Assembly: GCA_965214375.1 (NCBI GenBank)
Contig: OZ243947.1
Location: forward strand, 682,001 to 746,000
DNA from: Endobugula sp965214375
GTDB lineage: Bacteria; Pseudomonadota; Gammaproteobacteria; Pseudomonadales; Cellvibrionaceae
Direction: 5' to 3'
Length of the DNA: 64,000 nucleotides
The notes beneath the pieces were generated by a model. That model ran no database searches and was not told where the DNA came from. It saw only the letters and a program-made list of their open reading frames with translations. This document shows positions 9,003-17,936 of the stretch, one piece after another. The position numbers and the translations under genes are program-made. The stretch's first letter is position 1. Each line of letters starts with the position of its first letter.

Positions 9003-10217
9003 ATGGACCCCTTTTTTAACGCGCTATTCCTCCAGGCTGGCTATAACGCTGCACTCGTCGCAATAGGAGCATCACTATTGGGTCTAGCCGCAGGCGCGTC
9101 AGGTACATTTCTGTTCTTGCGAAAACGCGCACTGGTGTCTGATGCCGTGGCACATGCCACGTTACCCGGTATGGCAGTTGCCTTTATTATTATGGTGTCT
9201 TTCGGCTTGGATGGTCGCAATCTCATTGGCTTGTTACTTGGCTCGGCGATCTCAGCTTGGCTCGGCTTATTGCTCATCGAGTGGATTCCACGTCGCACGC
9301 GATTAGCGGAAGACGCTGCCATTGGTGCGGTACTGAGTGTGTTCTTCGGCATCGGTGTCGTTCTCCTAACGATTATCCAGACCATGAATGTCGGTCGTCA
9401 GGCAGGCTTAGAAAGTTTCCTGCTAGGCTCTACGGCAGGCATGCTGTTTCACGATGCTATCGTTATCGCCATTGGCGGATTATCCGCCGTGTTGGCCACA
9501 TGGCTTTTGCGCCGACAATTGGCACTCGTCGCATTCGATAGCGACTACGCGGCGGCTATCGGCTATAACGTACGCCGGATTGATCTATTGATGATGGGGC
9601 TTGTACTAACAGTCACGGTAGTCGGAATCAAACTTGTCGGTTTGATTCTGATACTAGCAATGTTAATCGTGCCGGCAGTGACCGCACGATTTTGGACAGA
9701 TAGAACCAATCATGTTGTCTGGATAGCGGGGTTGATTGGCGGTATTTCTGGTTATCTGGGGGCAGTATTATCTGCCTCGGCGCCAGCCTTGCCGACTGGT
9801 CCAGTGATTGTTCTCGTGGCAACCGGGATTTTCTTTTCTTCACTTTTATTCGCTCCTATTCACGGCATACTGGCGGCGGTGATCCGCCACTATCGTTTTC
9901 AGACGCGCGTACATCGCCGCCAAGGTCTATTATCTATTGCGGCACAACATCCGATTCGTGAGACCTATACGATTCGTCTTCTAGTACGCGAGGGGTTGAT
10001 GCGCCCGGACAGTGTCCCTACGGAAAAGGGCCGCGCATTAGCCGCCAAGGTTGCTCGTGACGAACATCGTTGGAACGTGGCGCGACAGATTCACCACGAC
10101 GTGGGGCTAGTCGGCCGTTATGATGGTTTGACACCAATTGAAGACGTCTTCACCGCCGATGAAATCGCAGAGTTTGATCAATATCTCGGCTCTCCCTTCC
10201 TACTAGGTGGCGCATAA
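9003..10217 (+). CDS. Manganese/zinc ABC transporter permease with cytoplasmic C-terminal extension
   Basis: A 404-residue ABC-3 family permease. Residues 1-290 carry about eight hydrophobic helices, with the conserved LRKRALVSDAVAHATLPG loop near the N-terminus. The last 110 residues are soluble and look like a winged-helix plus DtxR-like tail (IRLLVREGLMRPD, LTPIEDVFTADEIAEFD). Such tails occur on some Mn permeases of the Sit/Tro type. Second of two permeases in the same operon is next, with overlapping stop/start (TAATG). The tail may sense metal or help dimerisation; this is inference. Confidence 0.9.
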   Translation: MDPFFNALFLQAGYNAALVAIGASLLGLAAGASGTFLFLRKRALVSDAVAHATLPGMAVAFIIMVSFGLDGRNLIGLLLGSAISAWLGLLLIEWIPRRTRLAEDAAIGAVLSVFFGIGVVLLTIIQTMNVGRQAGLESFLLGSTAGMLFHDAIVIAIGGLSAVLATWLLRRQLALVAFDSDYAAAIGYNVRRIDLLMMGLVLTVTVVGIKLVGLILILAMLIVPAVTARFWTDRTNHVVWIAGLIGGISGYLGAVLSASAPALPTGPVIVLVATGIFFSSLLFAPIHGILAAVIRHYRFQTRVHRRQGLLSIAAQHPIRETYTIRLLVREGLMRPDSVPTEKGRALAAKVARDEHRWNVARQIHHDVGLVGRYDGLTPIEDVFTADEIAEFDQYLGSPFLLGGA

Positions 10218-11149
10218 TGGGAGCTGAATTTGTACAACTCTCCCTGACACCTATTCTTATTGGGATTTTATCGTCCATCGCCTGTGCATTACCGGGGAAT
10301 TTTTTGATACTACGCCGCCAAGCACTGATCGGTGATGCCATCAGCCATGTGGTACTTCCGGGTGTGGTTGTGGCTTTTGTGTTTACGGGTGTAGTGGCAA
10401 CACTGCCTATGTTACTGGGTGCGGCAGGTGCGGCCATTATTGCTGTCGTCCTTATTGAGGCTATTAAGCGATTAGGCAATATTGAACCTGGAGCTGCCAT
10501 GGGCGTCGTCTTTACCACCATGTTCTCGGCGGGTGTTCTGATCCTCGAGCAGTCAGACACCAGTAACGTTCATCTTGATGTTGAGCACGCATTAATGGGT
10601 AATCTGGAATCCCTTATCTGGTTTGGTGCCGAAGGTTGGCACTCCCTTCTCGATCCTGCGGCACTCGCTAAACTTCCCCATGAACTACCGCGTATTGCTT
10701 CCGTGTGCGTGCTGATCATTATATTAATGCTCATCTTTTGGCGTTGGCTGAAAATTGCAACGTTTGATGAAAGCTTTGCTAAAGCACTCGGTATCCCTGC
10801 TGCATCACTTGGTATTGGGCTTGTTGTCACGGCTGCCATCGCGGCTGTCGCCGCTTTCGATGCGGTTGGTTCAATTATTGTGATCGCCATGTTTATTTGT
10901 CCACCAGCTGCAGCACGGCTAATGACTAATCGCTTAGAAAATCAGGTAGTGTGGTCTGTCGTATTTGCGACTCTATCGGCGGTGTTGGGTTATGTGTTTG
11001 CCGGTTATGGGCCTCTGTGGTTCGGCGGACAACATTCAGTCAGTGCCGCGGGTATGATTGCCGCCATATCAGGTGCAATTCTAGGACTCGCTTGTGTGTT
11101 AGGTCCGCATAGGAACCGTATCGGAGCGGCAAAAGAGGCCACACCCTGA
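10217..11149 (+). CDS. Manganese/zinc ABC transporter permease, second subunit
   Basis: A 310-residue ABC-3 permease with the loop LRRQALIGDAISHVVLPG and eight to nine hydrophobic helices. It lacks the soluble tail of its partner. Two permeases plus one ATPase and one binding protein is the SitABCD/MntABCD/TroABCD layout, so the transporter is probably a heterodimeric channel. Last gene of the operon; a convergent LysR remnant ends 19 bp downstream. Confidence 0.92.
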   Translation: MGAEFVQLSLTPILIGILSSIACALPGNFLILRRQALIGDAISHVVLPGVVVAFVFTGVVATLPMLLGAAGAAIIAVVLIEAIKRLGNIEPGAAMGVVFTTMFSAGVLILEQSDTSNVHLDVEHALMGNLESLIWFGAEGWHSLLDPAALAKLPHELPRIASVCVLIIILMLIFWRWLKIATFDESFAKALGIPAASLGIGLVVTAAIAAVAAFDAVGSIIVIAMFICPPAAARLMTNRLENQVVWSVVFATLSAVLGYVFAGYGPLWFGGQHSVSAAGMIAAISGAILGLACVLGPHRNRIGAAKEATP

Positions 11150-11168
11150 CGCTGTAGTGACTAAGACC

Positions 11169-12080
11169 TCAGTGTCGATGCATTAATTGTTCGATAATAT
11201 TCAGGCTTTTATCTTTGATATGATCTCTCAACAAACGCACCGCAGGTGTAATAGATTGCCGACTCGGACAAACCAACCACAGCTCCGTACTCTTGGGGTG
11301 ATACTCAGGCATTAGGGTGATGACATTATCCGCCAATACATCGGCTGCCATATCCAGTGAAGACTTAACCGCGACTCCCTTCCCGGCAACACACCAACGC
11401 CTCACCAAATCGCCATCATTAGACGAGCGATTGCCTTTCATTTTAATTTTATAGTGCTGGTCATCCCTGACAAACGTCCAAGTATCGTATATGACATCGA
11501 GTAGCTGATAAAAAATACCATTGTGTGCGGCCAAATCCTGTGGGTGTTGTGGACTCTTATGCTTATCCACATAGGCTTTTGCAGCACAGAGTAATAACGG
11601 GACATCGCACATTTTAAAACCATAGAGGTTAGCCTCTTTGGGTGAACCATAACGCAAGGCGATATCCACAGAGTCACGGTAAAAATCGATATTACTATCA
11701 CTAATATCAACCTTGATACGGATATCCGGATGCTGCTCCATAAATTCATCCAGCCAGGGCACCACTACATTACGTCCCAAATCAGAAGATAACGTCATAC
11801 GCAGTTCACCCGCTATCGACTCCATACCTTCACGCAGATTCTGCTTGCCTTGATCCAATGTCGATAGGGCTTGCTGACAATATGGAATATAACGCTCACC
11901 GGCCGTTGATAAGCGCAACTGGCGAGTCGTGCGCACAAATAAATCGGCCCCTAACTGACTTTACACCCGCTTAATGGCGGCACTGGCGGTGGCAACACGC
12001 ATATCCAACTGAGTGGCAGCGGCGGTAATACTGCGCAATTCAGCAACTTTTAATACGATATTCAGGTCTTCTAATAGCAT
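11169..12080 (-). pseudogene. LysR-family transcriptional regulator, in-frame TAA after codon 39
   Basis: Starting at ATG 12080, the frame encodes a LysR helix-turn-helix (LEDLNIVLKVAELRSITAAA, then ATASAAIKRV) and stops at TAA (11961-11963). It resumes in the same frame with SQLGADLFVRTTRQLRLSTAG and a complete effector-binding domain to 11169. The stop takes the place of the Glu or Gln usual in the KR(L/V)EQQLG stretch. Full length would be 303 residues, normal for the family. The effector half could be made from an internal start but could not bind DNA. It is divergent from an alcohol dehydrogenase/SDR pair, which it probably once controlled. Confidence 0.85.
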
Positions 12081-12120
12081 CTCTCTACCAGCAACTATTC
12101 ACACCATGTTCAAAAAATAT

Positions 12121-12135
12121 TTGATAATTTATCAA
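12121..12135. promoter_or_regulatory. Candidate LysR-type operator
   Basis: TTGATAATTTATCAA is a palindrome around a single centre base and contains T-N11-A, the general LysR box form. It sits between the broken LysR gene and the divergent alcohol dehydrogenase gene, 41 bp upstream of the LysR start and 93 bp upstream of the dehydrogenase start. The site is intact although its likely regulator is not. Confidence 0.5.
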
Positions 12136-12227
12136 TTATTATCCTGTTTTATTTTAATGATGCAAGCCGTAGTATAGTGCCTTGTTGTGCATAACCCACT
12201 CTATAAAAGAAGATACGGAGTCCTCAC

Positions 12228-13268
12228 ATGAAAGCTGTTGCCTACCAACACTCCTTACCGATTGATAATAATGACGCACTCATTGACGTTGAATTACCGC
12301 AACCTGTCGCACAAGGGCGTGATTTATTAGTCAAAATCAATGCCATTGCCGTGAATCCGGTAGATTACAAAATGCGTCAACGGGTATCCCCTGAAGAGGG
12401 TGAGTATAAAGTGTTGGGTTGGGACGCCGTAGGTGAAGTGATTGCCGTAGGTGATGCCGTAAGCGGCTTTCAGCCGGGTGACCAGGTATTTTATGCGGGA
12501 GACCTTAACCGCCAAGGCAGCAATGCCGAGTACCAGCTGATTGATGAGCGCTTGGTTGGCAACAAACCCAAAAGCCTGAGTCATACAGAAGCGGCTGCCC
12601 TGCCTCTAACAACGATTACTGCCTGGGAAATGTTATTCGAACATTTAGGTATTCAACAACAAAACGCCGGTCAACAACACAAAACCAATGAAGTGATTTT
12701 AGTGATTGGTGCCGCGGGTGGTGTTGGCTCTATTTTGCTACAACTGGTGAAAGCGATCACTGGCGCTACCGTCATTGCCAGTGCCTCTCGCGAAAGCTCA
12801 CAAGCCTGGGTCAACGCATTAGGCGCGGATTATGTGGTGGATCATACACAGCCACTCAAACCCCAAATCGACAGCCTGATTACTGAACAAGGCGTAGGCA
12901 ATGTCACCCACGTTGCCAGTTTAAATAATACCGAAGCCTATTTTGATACTTATATTGACGTACTGGCGCCCTTTGGAAAAATCACCATGATTGATGATCC
13001 GGCAACGCCATTGGATATCATGAAAATGAAGCCCAAAAGTTTATCGCTGCATATTGAATTTATGTATGCACGTTCCATGTTTAACGCACACGATATGGAT
13101 GAGCAAGGCCGCTTGCTAACACAGGTCGCAGACCTTGTGGATCAGGGATATATTAAAACCACAGTGGGAAAACATCTGGGCACCATTAATGCCGCAAACC
13201 TGAGAATAGCACACGCTGAATTAGAAGCCGGAAAATCGATTGGCAAAATTGTTCTGGAAGGTTTTTAA
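12228..13268 (+). CDS. Zinc-type alcohol dehydrogenase-like / quinone oxidoreductase family protein
   Basis: A 346-residue medium-chain dehydrogenase of the quinone-reductase branch. It has an N-terminal GroES-like domain (VNPVDYKMR, VLGWDAVGEVIAVG, FQPGDQVFYAG) and a Rossmann NAD(P)-binding fold (VIGAAGGVGSILLQL at about residue 162). The structural zinc cysteines of true alcohol dehydrogenases are absent. It likely reduces quinones or enals with NADPH in the cytoplasm. The ribosome site ACGGAG precedes the ATG. The SDR gene follows after 1 bp. Its divergent LysR regulator is broken. Confidence 0.9.
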   Translation: MKAVAYQHSLPIDNNDALIDVELPQPVAQGRDLLVKINAIAVNPVDYKMRQRVSPEEGEYKVLGWDAVGEVIAVGDAVSGFQPGDQVFYAGDLNRQGSNAEYQLIDERLVGNKPKSLSHTEAAALPLTTITAWEMLFEHLGIQQQNAGQQHKTNEVILVIGAAGGVGSILLQLVKAITGATVIASASRESSQAWVNALGADYVVDHTQPLKPQIDSLITEQGVGNVTHVASLNNTEAYFDTYIDVLAPFGKITMIDDPATPLDIMKMKPKSLSLHIEFMYARSMFNAHDMDEQGRLLTQVADLVDQGYIKTTVGKHLGTINAANLRIAHAELEAGKSIGKIVLEGF

Positions 13269-13269
13269 T

Positions 13270-14082
13270 ATGAAAAAAACGATTTTAATCACAGGCGCTA
13301 CCGACGGCATTGGGTTGGAAACCGCAAAGGAACTGGTATCGCAAGGTCATAATGTACTACTGCATGGGCGCAACCCGGATAAATTAAAAACCGTGCATGA
13401 TAATTTGCAATGCATGGCGAAAGATAATAATCAAATAGCCTCTTATCTTGCAGATTTATCCGATATAAACAGCGTGCTTCAGCTCGCTGATGCGGTGCTA
13501 AAAAACCATCACACTCTGGATGTCTTAATTAACAATGCTGGAATATTTCGTACCGACAACAACATTGCCAGCAATGGTTTGGATGTACGGTTTGTCGTGA
13601 ATATGATTGCACCTTACGTATTAACACGGCAATTAAAACCTCTAATGAGTCATGATAGCCGAGTTGTTAATGTATCCTCTGCCGCACAAGCGCCGATTAA
13701 TCTTGACGCATTCGCCGGCCACACCACACTGGAAGCGATGGAAGCCTACGCGCAAAGTAAATTAGCGATCACATTGTGGACCCATCATGCGGCACCCGAA
13801 TATCTAAAGGATGGCATTGTGATGGTCGCCGTAAAACCGGGATCGTTATTACAGACCAAAATGGTGAAAGAAGGGTTTGGTATCGAAGGCAGCGACATTC
13901 GAATTGGCTCGGAAATACTCGTGCTAGCCGCATTAAGTGAAGAGTTTTCTGATGCAGCAGGAAAATATTTTGATAACGATGGCAAGCAATTTGCCCCTCC
14001 GCATGCAGAGGTATTTGATCACGAAAAATACCGTAAAATGATGGTAACTATTGATCGTTTACTGACGACGATTGATCTTTAG
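13270..14082 (+). CDS. Short-chain dehydrogenase/reductase
   Basis: A 270-residue SDR when started at ATG 13270, just after the previous stop; a frame start at 13240 would overlap the upstream gene and is not needed. It has a TGATDGIGLETA nucleotide-binding motif (residues 8-19), NNAG (LINNAGIF), catalytic Ser in VNVSSAAQ, and the active-site pair Tyr-x-x-x-Lys in EAYAQSKLAI. Substrate unknown. Co-transcribed with the quinone-oxidoreductase-like gene. Its end overlaps the convergent pgsA by 35 bp. Confidence 0.92.
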   Translation: MKKTILITGATDGIGLETAKELVSQGHNVLLHGRNPDKLKTVHDNLQCMAKDNNQIASYLADLSDINSVLQLADAVLKNHHTLDVLINNAGIFRTDNNIASNGLDVRFVVNMIAPYVLTRQLKPLMSHDSRVVNVSSAAQAPINLDAFAGHTTLEAMEAYAQSKLAITLWTHHAAPEYLKDGIVMVAVKPGSLLQTKMVKEGFGIEGSDIRIGSEILVLAALSEEFSDAAGKYFDNDGKQFAPPHAEVFDHEKYRKMMVTIDRLLTTIDL

Positions 14083-14626
14083 GGTGTAAGCTCGGCAATG
14101 CGGCTTTGAGGTATACCACCATTGACCACAGCGTTAATGTCGCGGCAATGTAAAGTAAAAGATAACCGGCAGTAGTCAACCAGCTTGGCTGCTGCGGATT
14201 ATCAAATAACAATACGATAATCGCCGCCATTTGTGCCGCTGTTTTAAATTTACCGATCATAGACACTGCAACGCTGGCACGTTTACCCAGCTCTGCCATC
14301 CATTCACGCAAAGCAGATATGACAATTTCGCGACCAATAATCACAATGGCAGGAACAGCAAACCATGGCGTCGCATGGACTTCTACCAATAACACCAAAG
14401 CAGCAGCAACCATTAACTTATCCGCGACTGGATCAAGAAAGGCGCCAAAGGGTGTACTCTGGTTATAGGTGCGCGCTACCCAGCCATCAAACCAGTCGGT
14501 AATTGCTGCAAGACAGAAAATGCCCGAAGCCAGAGGGTAACGCCACTCATAAGGAAGATAAAAAACAACCACAATTAATGGAATCAGTAAAATACGCAAT
14601 AAAGTTAACTGATTAGCCAAATTCAT
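14048..14626 (-). CDS. pgsA: CDP-diacylglycerol--glycerol-3-phosphate 3-phosphatidyltransferase
   Basis: PgsA makes phosphatidylglycerophosphate, the committed step to phosphatidylglycerol. The signature DG-AR-G-D-D motif of CDP-alcohol phosphotransferases is complete (DWFDGWVAR, then GAFLDPVADK). About five to six membrane helices. Start at 14626 (MNLANQLTLLR) is chosen because AGGA lies 9 bases upstream and this matches family N-termini; the frame is open to 14650. It follows uvrC in the same direction, the classical gammaproteobacterial uvrY-uvrC-pgsA order. Confidence 0.95.
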   Translation of the reverse strand: MNLANQLTLLRILLIPLIVVVFYLPYEWRYPLASGIFCLAAITDWFDGWVARTYNQSTPFGAFLDPVADKLMVAAALVLLVEVHATPWFAVPAIVIIGREIVISALREWMAELGKRASVAVSMIGKFKTAAQMAAIIVLLFDNPQQPSWLTTAGYLLLYIAATLTLWSMVVYLKAALPSLHPKDQSSSVNDQ

Positions 14627-14693
14627 TAACATGCTTCCTGTGTATATCAATTAATACACCATTATAAAGACTGTAGCGCTATCGCGCACCTTA

Positions 14694-16520
14694 TCAATGG
14701 CGTAAGGCGCTATAAATATCTTCTGCCAGTTTGTGATTAATACCCTCAACCTTGGTCAACTCCTCAATACTGGCGGTTTTAACCTGTTGCAAGCCGCCAA
14801 AGTGGCGCAACAACTCTCTGCGACGTTTAGCTCCAACACCAGGAATGCCTTCTAGGGTTGAAGTTTTGCGCTGCTTATCCCGACGCTGTTTATGTCCGGT
14901 AATTGCAAAAAGATGCGCTTCATCACGAATGTCCTGTAGCAAGTGCAATGCGGGAGAATCAGCGCCCAGTATTTTTTCTGTGCCATCTTCCATCACAAGT
15001 GTTTCAAACCCCGGTTTACGTGTCGTGCCTTTGGCGATACCCAGCAACACCACACGATCCACCCCGAGTTCAGCCATCACTTTTTTAGCCGTACTTAACT
15101 GACCCTTACCACCATCAATAATCAGAATATCCGGCAATATCCCCTCACCTTTTTGAAGTCGGGTATAACGTCTTGTCAGCGCTTGCTCCATCGCTGCATA
15201 ATCATCGCTTTGAGTAATGCCTTCAATATTAAAACGGCGGTAGTCTGATTTCAAAGCACCCGAATGATCAAACACTACGCATGAGGCAACGGTTAATTCG
15301 CCACAGGTATGACTAATATCAAAACATTCCAAACGTTGAGGCAGCTCATCCAGTGCCAAAACTTCTTGTAATGCTTCATAGCGTTTTAATAAATTATGTT
15401 TGGTATTGATATGTGCCAATAAGTTGTGTTCGGCAGCAGTCACCGCCATGGATAACCATTTATGGCGTTGTGCTCTCACTCGGTGCGATAATACAATTTT
15501 TGTGTTTGCACGCTGTAACAACGCTTCTTCAAGCAAGTTTTTCTCGGAATCTTCAAGCCTATAATTGATAATAATTTCTTGTGGTAATTCACGTTGCTGG
15601 TGTCCCAGATAAAACTGCTCCAAAAACGCTGCAAGATAATCCGTTTCAGACAAATCCATTTTGTTTTTTTGAAAAAAACTTTTACTGCCCAAAATACGTC
15701 CGTGACGAATATACAATAAATGTATACAAACAGAATTGTCTTTTTTGCTTAACGCAAAAATATCAATCTGCCCTTTACCCGACTCAATATCATGATCGGC
15801 CTGAATCTGACGTAAAGCTGTAATTTGATCACGATAAGTGGCTGCTTTTTCAAAATGTAATTCTTGTGAAGCCTGCTCCATGGCATCTGCCAGATTTTTC
15901 ATTAATTCATCTGACTTACCCTGTAAAAACAAACTGGCATATTCCATATCCTGTTGATACATTTTTTCATCAATCAAGCCCACACAAGGCGCCGTACAAC
16001 GATCGATTTGGTACTGCAGACAAGGCCGCGTGCGGTGATTAAAGACACTATCTTCACATTGCCTGACACGAAATGTTTTTTGTACAAAGTTTAAGGCCTT
16101 ATACACTGAACCCGTATTGGGATACGGGCCATAATAATCACCTTTTTTACGTTTCATTCCGCGATGAAAACTGATGCGTGGATACTCCGCGTCTGAAACA
16201 AAAATATAAGGGTAAGACTTGTCGTCTTTTAACAGGATATTGTATTGAGGCCGGAGAGATTTAATCAGGTTTTGTTCAAGAATTAACGCTTCTGCTTCCG
16301 AATGACTAATCGTTACTTGAACTGCTGCAATTTTTTCAACAAGCGCTTGTGTTTTTACTGGCAATTGACCGGATTTAAAATAACTACTTAAACGGTTTTT
16401 GAGATTCTTCGCCTTGCCTACATATAAAATGTTATCCTGAGCGTCAAACATCTGATAAACGCCCGGTTGCTGGCTAACCGTTTTTAAAAATTGCTGAGAG
16501 TCAAAAACACCGTCTGTCAT
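14694..16520 (-). CDS. uvrC: Excinuclease ABC subunit C
   Basis: A 608-residue nuclease that makes both incisions in nucleotide excision repair after UvrA/UvrB load on damage. The N-terminal GIY-YIG nuclease is at residues 16-50 (PGVYQMFDAQDNILYVGKAK), a UvrB-binding UVR motif at about 200-235, the RNase H-like second nuclease at about 380-540 (ECFDISHTCGE, IDGGKGQL), and two helix-hairpin-helix motifs at the C-terminus (IPGVGAKRRRELL, VEGINHKLAEDIY). Full length and intact. It starts 12 bp after uvrY, so co-transcription is likely. Confidence 0.97.
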   Translation of the reverse strand: MTDGVFDSQQFLKTVSQQPGVYQMFDAQDNILYVGKAKNLKNRLSSYFKSGQLPVKTQALVEKIAAVQVTISHSEAEALILEQNLIKSLRPQYNILLKDDKSYPYIFVSDAEYPRISFHRGMKRKKGDYYGPYPNTGSVYKALNFVQKTFRVRQCEDSVFNHRTRPCLQYQIDRCTAPCVGLIDEKMYQQDMEYASLFLQGKSDELMKNLADAMEQASQELHFEKAATYRDQITALRQIQADHDIESGKGQIDIFALSKKDNSVCIHLLYIRHGRILGSKSFFQKNKMDLSETDYLAAFLEQFYLGHQQRELPQEIIINYRLEDSEKNLLEEALLQRANTKIVLSHRVRAQRHKWLSMAVTAAEHNLLAHINTKHNLLKRYEALQEVLALDELPQRLECFDISHTCGELTVASCVVFDHSGALKSDYRRFNIEGITQSDDYAAMEQALTRRYTRLQKGEGILPDILIIDGGKGQLSTAKKVMAELGVDRVVLLGIAKGTTRKPGFETLVMEDGTEKILGADSPALHLLQDIRDEAHLFAITGHKQRRDKQRKTSTLEGIPGVGAKRRRELLRHFGGLQQVKTASIEELTKVEGINHKLAEDIYSALRH

Positions 16521-16532
16521 TGAAAAGTGGTA

Positions 16533-17156
16533 TTACTCCAACGTATCGACATCAAAAATCTTATGTTTTACCGCCAAAAGCACCAGCTCGACATCACTGC
16601 TAATCTCAAATTTCTCAAAAGTGCGATAACGGAAACTGTTAATTGTTTTGGAGCTGATGTTTAATGTTTTGGCAATGTCGGCAGGTTTTTCAACCCGAAT
16701 AGTCATCATGGCGATTTGCAGTTCACGATCAGACAATTTTTCAAAAGGCGAGTCATCTCCTACAACCGGAGACGCGGTTTTTAAGGCAATTTGACCTGCC
16801 ACCACCTTTTCAACCGCTTGAATCAACTCCGCCGGTGATGCTTTCTTTGTCAAATAAGCTGAAGCGCCTGCCCGTAGCAGATTGCTCGGATAGAGATAAT
16901 CTTCACAGGATGTAACAGCAATAATTTTTATAGCGTCATTTGCCAGATTGATACGTTTAGTGGCTTCAAGGCCGCCAATACCTGGCATTTTCACATCTAT
17001 CATTAAGACATCGGGTGATAGTTGCTTGGACAGTGTAATGGCCTGTTCAACCGTGCTGGCCATACCAACAACCGTAAACCCTTCAACGTCGTCCAAAATG
17101 CGAGACATGCCTGTTCTGACCAGATCATGATCATCCACAATCAATAATTTAACCAC
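16533..17156 (-). CDS. uvrY: Response regulator UvrY/GacA (NarL/FixJ family)
   Basis: A 207-residue regulator with an N-terminal receiver domain (LLIVDDHD; phospho-Asp in DVLMIDVKMPG; Lys in YLTKKA) and a C-terminal LuxR-type helix-turn-helix (KLSDRELQIAMM, PADIAKTLNISSKTINSFRYR). In gammaproteobacteria it pairs with a BarA/GacS kinase to activate CsrA-sequestering small RNAs. The kinase is not in this window. Located directly upstream of uvrC, the diagnostic gene order. Confidence 0.95.
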   Translation of the reverse strand: MVKLLIVDDHDLVRTGMSRILDDVEGFTVVGMASTVEQAITLSKQLSPDVLMIDVKMPGIGGLEATKRINLANDAIKIIAVTSCEDYLYPSNLLRAGASAYLTKKASPAELIQAVEKVVAGQIALKTASPVVGDDSPFEKLSDRELQIAMMTIRVEKPADIAKTLNISSKTINSFRYRTFEKFEISSDVELVLLAVKHKIFDVDTLE

Positions 17157-17291
17157 AGAAACCCCGTATATTTATGACTGTGCAGTATGTTGCAAAGTGA
17201 GTTAATTATTAACCAAGCTCTCCCGTATGTCAGTAACTAATACCTATTAGCAACGACTTTAAATAGTCAATTATACCTTTATGTTACTTTT

Positions 17292-17936
17292 TTACGACAG
17301 ATTTTTATGCACATGTCGAAAGGTAATACTGATACGTCCTTGGGTTTGTTGTTGTAAAGCCGCCTTCACTTTAGGAATGGCGTGCTGCCAGTGATGCTGA
17401 AAACTACCATACATTAATAGTAAGTCCCCATCGCCCAACGATAAGTTCATATTATTGTGCTTATTCTCTTTATGACGAATGTGAAACACACGTTCAGCAC
17501 CAAAGCTGATTGAAGCCACAAAAGGGTTTTGACCTAATTCAGGTTCATCATCACTATGCCAAGCAACACTATCGGCACCATCCCGGTAATAATTCACCAA
17601 TGCACTGTTGAATTTCGCGCCACTTAGGTGCGATTGCAATGCAGCTTCTGCTCTACCCTTTAAATTTTCTAACAATGGCGTCCAACAATGAGGCGCAAAA
17701 TATTTGCCCGAATAAGTATAGTGGCAATCTTTATCACCATACCAAGCATTTAAGCGGGGAATTTTCATGCGCTTACCATATAGCAGGATATCACTTTGTT
17801 CCCATGCAATAGTCTGCCGCAATTCTTCATACACGGTTAAATGGTGAAAATATTTTGCCAGATACACTATACCACTGTCGTCCCATTCAAAGACTTGCGC
17901 AGCGGGAGAACCAAATAAGGAAGATTGATTATTCAT
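17292..17936 (-). CDS. AlkB-like 2-oxoglutarate/Fe(II)-dependent dioxygenase
   Basis: A 214-residue dioxygenase of the AlkB superfamily, closest in pattern to the ALKBH2/3-like bacterial group. Iron ligands are visible as HxD in AWHSDDE and a distal His in HHWQHAIPK; the 2-oxoglutarate-binding Arg is in GRISITFR. The substrate loop IPRLNAWYGD is typical. It probably repairs alkylated bases. It is followed by a 4-bp overlap with the upstream murB in the same operon, so it may be expressed constitutively with cell-wall genes. Confidence 0.92.
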   Translation of the reverse strand: MNNQSSLFGSPAAQVFEWDDSGIVYLAKYFHHLTVYEELRQTIAWEQSDILLYGKRMKIPRLNAWYGDKDCHYTYSGKYFAPHCWTPLLENLKGRAEAALQSHLSGAKFNSALVNYYRDGADSVAWHSDDEPELGQNPFVASISFGAERVFHIRHKENKHNNMNLSLGDGDLLLMYGSFQHHWQHAIPKVKAALQQQTQGRISITFRHVHKNLS

